Positions 1 to 4,723 are shown, numbered from the stretch's first letter. The stretch: DNA of 5,271 nucleotides from Alphaproteobacteria bacterium (GCA_024279075.1 JAJRRX010000453.1:1-5271), one strand, 5' to 3'. Program-made: numbers and translations. Notes: generated from the sequence alone by a model not told the origin.

Positions 1-458
1 AGCAAGGCGTTTAGCCCCATACACGGCACTTTTACCTTGGATTTAAAAGGGTTTGGCCCTTTTGCCAAAGACCCCATCCAGAAATCTGCTCGTTGATAAA
101 AGGTGGCTGTTCCGGCCTCTGCATCCCCCAACACCACGTTAAGCCGTGTTGCATTTTTAACCCCGTTCATCTGGTGAAGCGCCGCCATAAAAGGCAGCAA
201 GTCAGGGTTGGCTTCCACCGAGATCACCCGCTCTACCCGGCGGGCGATCAGGGTGGAAATAAAGCCGATACCTGCGCCGATATCGAGCACTATATCATCG
301 CCCTTCACAATATGGGGCAGTTGCGCCGCCTCTTCCGCCTCAAAATAACCCGATTCGATGGCGTGTTTGATGGCAGGCGTAATGATGGCCGGATCGTAGG
401 GAATAAGAACCCCTTCAGCTTCCAGACAATTTTCATTTTGTTTAAGGTGCATTTGCAT
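1..458 (-). CDS. FkbM-family SAM-dependent methyltransferase (3' part outside window)
   Basis: Predicted class I methyltransferase of the FkbM type, which uses S-adenosylmethionine to methylate an oxygen or similar atom of a small molecule or sugar; the substrate cannot be told from sequence. Only 152 codons are visible and the C-terminal part runs off the left edge. Residues 57-68 read VLDIGAGIGFIS, the glycine-rich SAM-binding motif I, and residues 80-85 (SVEANP) carry the acidic residue at the end of strand beta 2 that binds the ribose hydroxyls. Residues 119-133 (TFYQRADFWMGSLAK) resemble the FkbM segment after motif III. The start is uncertain: ATG at 458 and ATG at 452 are both in frame, neither has a good ribosome binding site, and the frame is open upstream to the regA stop. 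It lies 147 nt downstream of regA on the same strand; in Rhodobacter capsulatus this place is held by hvrA and ahcY. Family assignment is good, exact function unknown. Confidence 0.8.
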   Translation of the reverse strand, partial: MQMHLKQNENCLEAEGVLIPYDPAIITPAIKHAIESGYFEAEEAAQLPHIVKGDDIVLDIGAGIGFISTLIARRVERVISVEANPDLLPFMAALHQMNGVKNATRLNVVLGDAEAGTATFYQRADFWMGSLAKGPNPFKSKVKVPCMGLNAL

Positions 459-531
459 AAACGCAGCTTGCCGCCGAAGCCTTAAGGAAGCGTTAACAGC
501 GTTACAATGCCCGTGAGCCCTAGGCGAAACG

Positions 532-594
532 CGCGCCGAGCGAGGGAGGCAAATAGGGGCAAAGCCCCCGCCTTTGCTCCCCGAGCTTGGCGCG
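532..594. repeat. Nested inverted repeat between regA and the methyltransferase
   Basis: The outer arms CGCGCCGAGC (532-541) and GCTTGGCGCG (585-594) pair over all ten positions if one G-U is allowed. They enclose a second stem: GCAAAG (559-564) with CTTTGC (572-577), extended by GGG (556-558) with CCC (579-581) past a bulged T at 578. A competing pairing is also present: GGGAGGCAAA (544-553) can pair with TTTGCTCCC (573-581) with one bulged G, so the inner stems exclude each other. This could be a transcription boundary after regA, an mRNA-stabilising structure, or a copy of a dispersed REP-like palindrome. Only one copy lies in this window. Confidence 0.5.
551..582 (-). terminator. Possible weak intrinsic terminator after regA
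   Basis: Read on the minus strand, a GC-rich hairpin (581-556) with a 7-nt loop is followed by TATTT (555-551). It lies about 25 nt past the regA stop codon. The U-tract is short and interrupted, so termination may be partial. It may instead be only part of the larger nested palindrome at 532-594. Confidence 0.35.
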
Positions 595-605
595 AGGCCA
601 GAGCT

Positions 606-1160
606 TTAGCGTGGGCTGCGCTTGGCCAGAATCCGCTGCAAGGTGCGGCGGTGCATATTCAAGCGCCGCGCGGTCTCCGAAACATTCCGGTCGCAAAGCT
701 CAAAAACCCGCTGGATATGCTCCCAGCGCACGCGGTCGGCTGACATCGGGTTCTCGGGCGGCGGTGGCTTATCGTCCGGCAGGGCCAGTAGGGCATTGGT
801 GATGTCATTGGCATCGGCTGGCTTGGAAAGGTAGTCATTCGCGCCGATTTTTACGGCGGCGACGGCGGTGGCAATGGCGCCGTAGCCTGTTAGCACCACT
901 ACTTTTACCTCGGGGCGTTTTTCGCGCAACAGCTCAACCACGTCCAGCCCGTTGCCATCCTCCAACCGCAAATCACAGACTGCATAAGCGGGGGGTTTGG
1001 TCGCAACAATACCTTTGGCTTCATTCACCCCGGCAGCGGTTACCACATCAAACCCGCGTTTTTCCATGGCGCGGGCAAGGCGGCGCACGAAGGGTTCGTC
1101 ATCATCCAAAAGCAGGAGGGTGTTATCCTCGCCGATTTCGGCCAGCTTGCGTTCGGCCAT
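606..1160 (-). CDS. regA: Redox response regulator RegA/PrrA/ActR
   Basis: Cytoplasmic response regulator of the RegBA (PrrBA, ActSR) two-component system. In alphaproteobacteria this system controls photosynthesis, respiration, carbon and nitrogen fixation in response to redox state. The 184 residues match the family length. Residues about 13-125 form the receiver domain: acidic pocket D19-D21, phosphoacceptor D63 in CDLRLEDG, T91 and K113. The proline-rich hinge KPPPPENP (131-138) and the following MSADRVRWEHIQRV are hallmark RegA sequence. The Fis-type helix-turn-helix is at about 159-181 (NVSETARRLNMHRRTLQ). ATG at 1160 is chosen because GGGAG stands 7 nt upstream; a longer frame from 1223 adds 21 residues with no ribosome binding site and unlike the family. 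It lies 83 nt downstream of senC on the same strand. The partner kinase gene regB is not in the window. Confidence 0.95.
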   Translation of the reverse strand: MAERKLAEIGEDNTLLLLDDDEPFVRRLARAMEKRGFDVVTAAGVNEAKGIVATKPPAYAVCDLRLEDGNGLDVVELLREKRPEVKVVVLTGYGAIATAVAAVKIGANDYLSKPADANDITNALLALPDDKPPPPENPMSADRVRWEHIQRVFELCDRNVSETARRLNMHRRTLQRILAKRSPR

Positions 1161-1172
1161 AGTAAAACTCCC

Positions 1173-1193
1173 GTTGAACTTATTGTTTTCAAC
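1173..1193 (-). other. Small inverted repeat in the regA leader
   Basis: GTTGAA (1173-1178) and TTCAAC (1188-1193) form perfect 6-bp arms around a 9-nt AT-rich loop. The repeat sits just upstream of the regA ribosome binding site and near the start point expected from the candidate promoter at 1195-1223. It could be a leader hairpin; it is short enough to be chance. Confidence 0.25.
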
Positions 1194-1194
1194 A

Positions 1195-1223
1195 AGACTA
1201 GAGCGACAATCCGCCGAGGTCAA
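1195..1223 (-). promoter_or_regulatory. Candidate regA promoter
   Basis: On the minus strand TTGACC (1223-1218, five of six to TTGACA) is followed after exactly 17 nt by TAGTCT (1200-1195), which keeps the key T, A and final T of the -10 hexamer. Transcription would start near 1188, giving a leader of roughly 28 nt before the regA start. This would let regA be expressed apart from senC. The spacer contains a RegA-like box. Confidence 0.35.
1203..1217 (-). promoter_or_regulatory. RegA/PrrA box-like site upstream of regA
   Basis: The minus strand reads TCGGC-GGATT-GTCGC. This matches nine of the ten fixed positions of GCGGC-N5-GTCGC, the inverted-repeat form reported for RegA-family binding sites. 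It falls between the -35 and -10 of the candidate regA promoter, a position that would suit autoregulation. The match is seen directly; binding is inferred, and the consensus is loose enough for chance hits. Confidence 0.4.
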
Positions 1224-1243
1224 ACATCTTGACAGTAAAAAAG

Positions 1244-1873
1244 TCAGTTATTCTCGATTACATCGGCATAACAGGCCACGGTTTTGGCCATTTCATTGGC
1301 GCGCGGGGCGCGGCCAAAGAATTGCAAAAAGCCATAATCGGGGTGCATGAGGTAGGTAAAGGTCGAGTGCTCCATCAGGTAAAACTCGGGGTCTTCCGGC
1401 TCCTGCTCTTTGGCGAAATACACCTGATAAGCCTTGGCCGCCGCCTTCACTTGCGCGTCGGTGCCGCTCAACCCCACCATGCGCGGGTGGATATAGGAGG
1501 CAAAATCGCCCATCGCTTCGGGGGTGTCACGGGCAGGGTCAATGGTGATCATCACAGGTTTGACCATGATGCCCTGTTGCTCCAACAGCTCCACCGCCTC
1601 AGCATTGCGGGCGGTATCAAACGGGCAGACATCAGGGCAGAAAGTATAGCCAAAATAAACCAGCGTCAGATCATCAATCACGTCTTTTTCTGTGACCGTT
1701 TCGCCGTTCTGGTTCACCAGCTCAAACGGCCCGCCGATATTGGCATTGGCGACGGTGCTGGTGGTGCGGCACTGCTCAAAAATATCCGATGGGCGGTTGA
1801 GCATATAGTAAGCCCCGCCGCCGATTCCGACGGAAATAACAGCAGCGGTGGTGAAAAGTGCGATACGGTTCAT
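1244..1873 (-). CDS. senC: SCO1/SenC/PrrC family copper-binding thioredoxin-like protein
   Basis: Membrane-anchored periplasmic Sco protein that binds copper and supports assembly of the CuA or CuB centre of haem-copper oxidases; in Rhodobacter it also feeds into RegB/PrrB signalling. The product has 209 residues. An N-terminal hydrophobic segment (about 4-24) is the anchor and the thioredoxin-fold domain follows. The copper ligands are C79 and C83 in FCPDVCP (CxxxC) and H169 in EHSTFTYLM, all present. VITIDPARDTPE-like sequence (107-119) is the typical Sco strand. An extra cysteine, C35, lies just after the anchor. ATG at 1873 is preferred over an in-frame ATG at 1906 because AAGGA stands a few bases upstream and the product then begins with the signal anchor. 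regA follows after 83 nt. Upstream, 120 nt away on the same strand, is a DsbD-alpha-like gene rather than the usual divergent regB. Confidence 0.94.
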   Translation of the reverse strand: MNRIALFTTAAVISVGIGGGAYYMLNRPSDIFEQCRTTSTVANANIGGPFELVNQNGETVTEKDVIDDLTLVYFGYTFCPDVCPFDTARNAEAVELLEQQGIMVKPVMITIDPARDTPEAMGDFASYIHPRMVGLSGTDAQVKAAAKAYQVYFAKEQEPEDPEFYLMEHSTFTYLMHPDYGFLQFFGRAPRANEMAKTVACYADVIENN

Positions 1874-1892
1874 CGGTGATCCTTCCCCTTGG

Positions 1893-1909
1893 TGGATGCT
1901 TTGCATCTA
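1893..1909 (-). other. Short perfect hairpin in the senC leader
   Basis: GATGC (1895-1899) and GCATC (1903-1907) flank a 3-nt loop and extend by one G-U and one T-A pair to 1893/1909. It lies about 20 nt upstream of the senC start, just before the ribosome binding site, so it could affect senC translation. It is short and may be chance. Confidence 0.25.
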
Positions 1910-1943
1910 TGCCGTTGGGAGGCGAATTTCCAGTCGTGCATAT

Positions 1944-1957
1944 GGCCGAATTGTCGC
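1944..1957 (-). promoter_or_regulatory. RegA/PrrA box-like site upstream of senC
   Basis: The minus strand carries GCGACAATTCGGCC in inverted orientation relative to the regA site: the plus strand here reads GGCC-GAATT-GTCGC. The GTCGC half-site is perfect, the other half is poor. The core GCGACAATTCG differs by one base from GCGACAATCCG in front of regA. It lies about 70 nt upstream of the senC start. No convincing -35/-10 pair was found in this 120-nt gap. Confidence 0.25.
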
Positions 1958-1993
1958 AGCTTGGCAGGTTTAACGAGGGTAGGGAAAATAGCT

Positions 1994-2779
1994 CTAGCCC
2001 GGGCAGCCCTGAATTTCCACCGCGCGGTCAGCGCCAAAAACGGAAACCGTAAGCGCTGACATATCCATATCCATCTCGCCGCTGCCATAATATTTCATCG
2101 GGGCGCTGGCGAAAATAGCGCTGCCTTCGGTTTCAGACTCGGTAAAATCAATCCAAATTTCCCGCGTGCCGTATTCGATCACCGTCATTGGCGCTTTAAT
2201 CGCTTCGGCAAAGCCAAGGTTGGCGGTAATTTCAAAGCCATTGCCGCTTGGTTTAACGGTGCAGACAATGCTTTCCAGCCCCGAGACCTCCCGCGTTTGT
2301 GGCCCCTTTAGCAGCGCGGCCTCGATCAGCGCAACACCGTCCTCCGCGCTGCCATCAAGCCGTGCCAAAAACACCGCTTGGGCCGGCACGCAGATATCGG
2401 AGCAGACACCAAAATTTAGGGTCATCGCCATGCGCACGGGACCGTCAGCCTCGGGGGTAATGCGGATGGGCAGCACGAAATGGTCATAATAGCCAAGTGT
2501 AATCATCCCGCTTTGGTCGATGATTTTGGGCGTGGGCCAGTCAAAGCGCACCTCGCCCACATTGTCTGAGCCATCCCAGTTAAAAATCGGCGGCAGGCCC
2601 GCAGGCCCCGGGGTGCGCCAATAGGTTTTCCAGCCGTCATTCAGGGTGAATTCAAGCGCAATTTGGTAACTGCCATCCTCGGCCTGCCAGCCCTTGAGCA
2701 GCTTTACCGAGCCATAATTCATATTTTGGGCCAGCGCGGCTACGGGCAGCAAGAGCGCGGTTAGCAGATATTTCAGCAT
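1994..2779 (-). CDS. Exported DsbD N-terminal (alpha)-domain-like thiol protein
   Basis: Stand-alone periplasmic protein of 261 residues related to the N-terminal domain of thiol:disulfide interchange protein DsbD/ScsB. Residues 1-17 (MLKYLLTALLLPVAALA) are a classical Sec signal peptide with predicted cleavage after ALA. GWKTYWRTPGPAGLPP (49-64) is the signature of this family, and FGVCSDICVP (123-132) provides a CxxxC pair, C126 and C130, like the redox pair that passes electrons in DsbD-alpha. Two further cysteines are C173 and C259, the latter three residues from the C-terminus. There is no membrane electron-transfer domain, so it is not a full DsbD; a partner such as CcdA would have to supply electrons. 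The ATG is preceded by GAGGA at good spacing. It is divergent from yqgE (114-nt gap) and 120 nt upstream of senC. Fold confident, substrate unknown. Confidence 0.85.
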   Translation of the reverse strand: MLKYLLTALLLPVAALAQNMNYGSVKLLKGWQAEDGSYQIALEFTLNDGWKTYWRTPGPAGLPPIFNWDGSDNVGEVRFDWPTPKIIDQSGMITLGYYDHFVLPIRITPEADGPVRMAMTLNFGVCSDICVPAQAVFLARLDGSAEDGVALIEAALLKGPQTREVSGLESIVCTVKPSGNGFEITANLGFAEAIKAPMTVIEYGTREIWIDFTESETEGSAIFASAPMKYYGSGEMDMDMSALTVSVFGADRAVEIQGCPG

Positions 2780-2842
2780 AGAATCCTCGAATTTAAACTC
2801 AAATGATCAATAACGGCTTTTTGGTAAAGGAAAAGTCACAAC

Positions 2843-2874
2843 ATTGCGAGGGTTTGGCTTGAAACCTTAGCAAT
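2843..2874. promoter_or_regulatory. 32-bp imperfect dyad between divergent dsbD-like gene and yqgE
   Basis: Arms ATTGCGAGGGTTT (2843-2855) and AAACCTTAGCAAT (2862-2874) are inverted copies at 11 of 13 positions around a 6-nt centre. The two ends, ATTGC/GCAAT and GGTTT/AAACC, are perfect. The site is in the middle of the 114-nt divergent gap and overlaps the candidate -35 of yqgE, which fits an operator for an unknown regulator. A hairpin in a transcript starting further upstream is the alternative. Confidence 0.45.
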
Positions 2875-2887
2875 TGGCGCACATTGT
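2859..2887 (+). promoter_or_regulatory. Candidate yqgE promoter
   Basis: TTGAAA (2859-2864) and CATTGT (2882-2887) are spaced by 17 nt. The -10 match is weak (three of six). A start about 7 nt downstream would fall on the A of the yqgE ATG, implying a leaderless message. That would agree with the lack of a clear ribosome binding site before that gene. Confidence 0.3.
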
Positions 2888-2893
2888 AATGGT

Positions 2894-3475
2894 ATGAGCA
2901 AAGCAAGCACCGATACCATCCCCTTTCTTGACGGCAAATTACTGATCGCCATGCCCGGCATGGGTGACCCCCGCTTTGATAAGGCGGTGGTGTTTATCTG
3001 TGCCCACTCGCCTGAAGGCGCGATGGGGCTGATCATCAACAAACCCGCCCACGCGCTAAAGTTTGATGACCTGATGACCCAACTCGGAATAGACTGGGAT
3101 GGCGAGCTGCCCTCACCGCCCGTGCACCACGGCGGCCCTGTCGAGCACGGGCGCGGCTTTGTGCTGCACTCGCGGGATTATGATTCTGAGGGCTCTTCCA
3201 TGAAAATCGGCGATGATTTTGGCATGACTGCCACGCTCGACATCCTGACAGATATAGCCCTAGGCAAAGGCCCCAAACGGGCGCTCCTAGCACTAGGCTA
3301 TACCGGCTGGGCCCCCGGGCAGCTAGAGGCCGAGCTGCAAGCCAACGGTTGGCTGATCGCAGATGTAGATACCGAATTGGTGTTTGCCGCCAAGGACGCC
3401 GACAAGTGGCAAGGCGCGATTGAAGCGCTGGGGATAGACCCACGGATGCTGAGCAGTGAGGGCGGGCGGGCTTGA
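2894..3475 (+). CDS. YqgE/AlgH family protein (UPF0301)
   Basis: Conserved cytoplasmic protein of the YqgE/AlgH (UPF0301, DUF179) family; the Pseudomonas relative AlgH was linked to alginate regulation, but the biochemical role is not settled. The 193 residues match the family length. Family motifs in order: LLIAMPGMGDPRF (16-28), GAMGLIINKP (42-51), HHGGPV (78-83), and LGYTGWAPGQLEAEL (134-148) followed by W153. The start at 2894 leaves about a dozen residues before the conserved core, which is normal. However, no proper Shine-Dalgarno is visible in the bases just before it, so initiation may be leaderless. It is divergent from the DsbD-like gene. Its TGA stop (3473-3475) lies inside the -35 hexamer of the next operon's candidate promoter. 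Identification is firm, function unknown. Confidence 0.93.
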   Translation: MSKASTDTIPFLDGKLLIAMPGMGDPRFDKAVVFICAHSPEGAMGLIINKPAHALKFDDLMTQLGIDWDGELPSPPVHHGGPVEHGRGFVLHSRDYDSEGSSMKIGDDFGMTATLDILTDIALGKGPKRALLALGYTGWAPGQLEAELQANGWLIADVDTELVFAAKDADKWQGAIEALGIDPRMLSSEGGRA

Positions 3476-3500
3476 CAGCCCTTTATTTATCAGATACGTT
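3472..3500 (+). promoter_or_regulatory. Candidate promoter of the arsR-SRPBCC-yciI operon
   Basis: A perfect -35 TTGACA (3472-3477) is followed after 17 nt by TACGTT (3495-3500), which keeps the T, A and final T of the -10. The -35 overlaps the yqgE stop codon and the -10 lies inside the palindrome at 3483-3522. A second possible -10, CATAAT (3507-3512, five of six), has no good -35 at proper spacing. Confidence 0.5.
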
Positions 3501-3522
3501 AATTAACATAATAGATAAATAA
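3483..3522. promoter_or_regulatory. 40-bp interrupted palindrome, probable ArsR-family operator
   Basis: Perfect 9-bp arms TTATTTATC (3483-3491) and GATAAATAA (3514-3522) lie symmetrically around a central perfect palindrome TTAATTAA (3499-3506). The intervening 7-nt segments match symmetrically at three of seven positions. The whole element is AT-rich against a GC-rich background and overlaps the candidate -10, ending 9 nt before the arsR start. ArsR-family repressors are dimers that bind such AT-rich inverted repeats at their own promoters, so autorepression is the natural reading. The repeat is seen; the protein bound is inferred. Confidence 0.65.
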
Positions 3523-3531
3523 TGGATTCCA

Positions 3532-3846
3532 ATGCCCCAACTCCCCACCACCTTTGCCGCGCTTGGCAATGCCACCCGCCTCGCGATTGTTGAACGGTTG
3601 CTGGCGGAGGGGGAGCTTTCGGCGGGGGAATTGCAGGCGGATCATATCACAGCCCCCGCGATGTCTCGGCATTTTAAGGTGCTACGGGAGGCGGGGATTG
3701 TGGTGCAGCGGGTGGATGCCCAGCGCCGGCTTTATGCGGTAAAGCCGGAGGCGGTGCAGGAAATTAGTGACTGGGTGTTGAACTTTCGGGAGTTCTGGGC
3801 GGGCAGCCTTGATCGGCTTGATGCGGCCTTGAAGGGCGCGAAATGA
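3532..3846 (+). CDS. ArsR-family winged-helix transcriptional repressor (no cysteines)
   Basis: Small dimeric DNA-binding protein of 104 residues. The winged helix-turn-helix spans most of it: FAALGNATRLAIVERLL (8-24) is the conserved ArsR N-terminal helix, LSAGELQ (29-35) starts the HTH, APAMSRHFKVLREAGIV (41-57) is the recognition helix region, and VQRVDAQRRLYAV (58-70) is the beta wing. There is no cysteine at all, so the CxC metal site of arsenic or cadmium sensors is absent; it belongs to the non-metal ArsR branch usually paired with SRPBCC proteins. The C-terminal part (FREFWAGSLDRLDAAL) fits that branch. ATG at 3532 has only a weak GGA upstream. The stop overlaps the next start by ATGA. 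It probably represses this operon through the palindrome at 3483-3522; the ligand is unknown. Confidence 0.9.
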   Translation: MPQLPTTFAALGNATRLAIVERLLAEGELSAGELQADHITAPAMSRHFKVLREAGIVVQRVDAQRRLYAVKPEAVQEISDWVLNFREFWAGSLDRLDAALKGAK

Positions 3847-4280
3847 CGGGGAACCTTCTGACCATGGAGCGGGTGTTTGCCGCGCCGATTGAAAAGGTGT
3901 TTGCCTTTGTGACCAAGCGGGACAATCTGCTGCAATGGTGGGGGCCAACGGGCACAAGCGTAGCTGAAAACCACCTCGACCTAAGCGCGCTTGGGGCGTG
4001 GTGGTTTATCATGATCGACCCTTCGGGCGGACGCACCAAGGTGACAGGCGAAGTGCTGGCGCTAAACCCGCCGCATATGGTGGAATTTAGCCTGATTGTG
4101 CACACTAAAGATGGCCCGCCGATGATCGACAGCGTGGTGCGTTTTCAGCTCGCGCGGGTTGATACAGGCGGCACCCACTTCACGCTGACGCAATCAGGCC
4201 TGAGCGATGCCGAGATCGAAATGCAGAGCAAATACGGTTGGGCCTCCACTTTGGCGCGGCTTGAAGAATTACTCAACTAA
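3843..4280 (+). CDS. SRPBCC/AHSA1-type ligand-binding protein
   Basis: Cytoplasmic 145-residue protein of the START/Bet v1-like SRPBCC superfamily, in the branch named after activator of Hsp90 ATPase (AHSA1). Such proteins have a deep hydrophobic pocket, and their ligands in bacteria are mostly unknown. Characteristic pieces: MERVFAAPIEKVFAFVT (8-24), NLLQWWGP (28-35), GAWWFIMIDPSGG (51-63), VTGEVLALNPPHMVEFS (67-83), THFTLTQSGLS (111-121) and the C-terminal helix GWASTLARLEELL (132-144). It starts within the arsR stop (ATGA), with AAGGG 6 nt upstream inside arsR, so the two are translationally coupled. ArsR plus SRPBCC is a widespread bacterial pair; the repressor and pocket protein may respond to related compounds, but that is inference. 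Confidence 0.9.
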   Translation: MTGNLLTMERVFAAPIEKVFAFVTKRDNLLQWWGPTGTSVAENHLDLSALGAWWFIMIDPSGGRTKVTGEVLALNPPHMVEFSLIVHTKDGPPMIDSVVRFQLARVDTGGTHFTLTQSGLSDAEIEMQSKYGWASTLARLEELLN

Positions 4281-4298
4281 CCAAAGGGAGTGCAGAAA

Positions 4299-4607
4299 AT
4301 GCCAGAATTTATTATCGTTTACCACGGGGCCGGACAGCCGGAGTCTAAAGAAGCCGGTGAGGCTGCGAAGGCGCGCTGGAGCAAGTGGATGCAGGATCTG
4401 GGCGAGGATATCGTCAACTTCGGCACGCCGTTTAAGGCGCCCACCATTGTGGCAGCTGATGGCAGCACCCGCGCTGGCGAGCTTAGCGGCTATTCGGTGG
4501 TGAAGGCTGCTGATGCGGATGCGGCGCTGGAAATAGCCAAAGCCTGCCCGCATTTGGAAATGGGCGAAGTGGAAGTGGCCGAATTGATGGTGTTTAAGCG
4601 CGGCTAG
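4299..4607 (+). CDS. YciI-like (YCII/DGPF-related) small protein
   Basis: Small 102-residue protein with the dimeric ferredoxin-like alpha-beta fold of the YciI family. Members are small putative enzymes or ligand binders of mostly unknown activity, often encoded with SRPBCC, ArsR or ECF sigma factor genes. Visible features: first strand PEFIIVYHG (2-10), helix with W27 and W30, FGTPFKAPTIVAADGS (41-56), GYSVVKAADADAALEIAKACP (64-84) and last strand GEVEVAELMVF (89-99). ATG at 4299 is chosen over a GTG at 4290 in the same frame: GGGAG (4286-4290) sits 8 nt before the ATG, whereas it would overlap the GTG. It follows the SRPBCC stop by 18 nt, so it is the third gene of the operon. Family assignment is moderate to good, function unknown. 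Confidence 0.82.
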   Translation: MPEFIIVYHGAGQPESKEAGEAAKARWSKWMQDLGEDIVNFGTPFKAPTIVAADGSTRAGELSGYSVVKAADADAALEIAKACPHLEMGEVEVAELMVFKRG

Positions 4608-4669
4608 CCTCCGGCCGTGGCGGCGCGGAGAGGGCATTGCTTGCGGCACCACCCCGTGCGCGCCGCGCT

Positions 4670-4699
4670 TTGACCGTTGCGCTTGCTGTGACGTAATAA
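4670..4699 (+). promoter_or_regulatory. Candidate promoter of the acyl-CoA dehydrogenase gene
   Basis: TTGACC (4670-4675, five of six) and TAATAA (4694-4699, three of six) are separated by 18 nt. This would give a leader of about 70 nt holding the stem-loop at 4724-4747. The -10 lies inside the palindrome at 4690-4703, a usual place for a repressor site. Confidence 0.3.
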
Positions 4700-4718
4700 C
4701 GTCGCGTTTTGCTTGCTG
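4681..4718 (+). repeat. Direct repeat GCTTGCTG flanking the GACGT palindrome
   Basis: The 8-mer GCTTGCTG occurs at 4681-4688 and 4711-4718, 30 nt apart and on either side of the palindrome at 4690-4703. A related GCTTGC is at 4639-4644. Three-turn spacing could suit a regulator bound on one face of the helix. Eight bases is short, so chance is possible. Confidence 0.3.
4690..4703. promoter_or_regulatory. Perfect 14-bp palindrome upstream of acyl-CoA dehydrogenase
   Basis: GACGT (4690-4694) and ACGTC (4699-4703) flank an AATA centre. The site overlaps the candidate -10 of the acyl-CoA dehydrogenase promoter and is a plausible operator, for instance of a TetR- or MarR-type fatty-acid or acyl-CoA responsive repressor. 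No regulator can be named from the site alone. Confidence 0.4.
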
Positions 4719-4723
4719 ATCCA

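Noticed and set aside
93..485. 130-codon plus-strand frame at the left end
   Set aside because: It is antisense to the methyltransferase, whose SAM-binding motif is clear.
1229..1234. Consensus TTGACA on the plus strand, pointing antisense into senC
   Set aside because: No acceptable -10 occurs at 16-18 nt; it is better explained by chance in the senC-regA gap.
1229..1879. 216-codon open frame on the plus strand opposite senC
   Set aside because: It is the antisense of a firmly identified Sco gene, its product resembles no family and it has no ribosome binding site.
1991..2010. GCCCGGGC palindrome at the dsbD-like stop codon as a terminator
   Set aside because: It is a self-complementary 8-mer without room for a loop and only a short T run follows.
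2797..2815. FNR/CRP-like site suggested by TGATCAA upstream of the dsbD-like gene
   Set aside because: Only one half-site is present; the second half of TTGAT-N4-ATCAA does not match.
3036..3443. 135-codon minus-strand frame opposite yqgE
   Set aside because: Arginine-, alanine- and serine-rich translation typical of antisense to a GC-rich gene; yqgE is certain.
4620..4666. Possible terminator after the YciI-like gene (GCGGCGCG / CGCGCCGC)
   Set aside because: The arms are perfect over 8 bp, but the loop is 31 nt and only three Ts follow, so it does not meet a terminator pattern.
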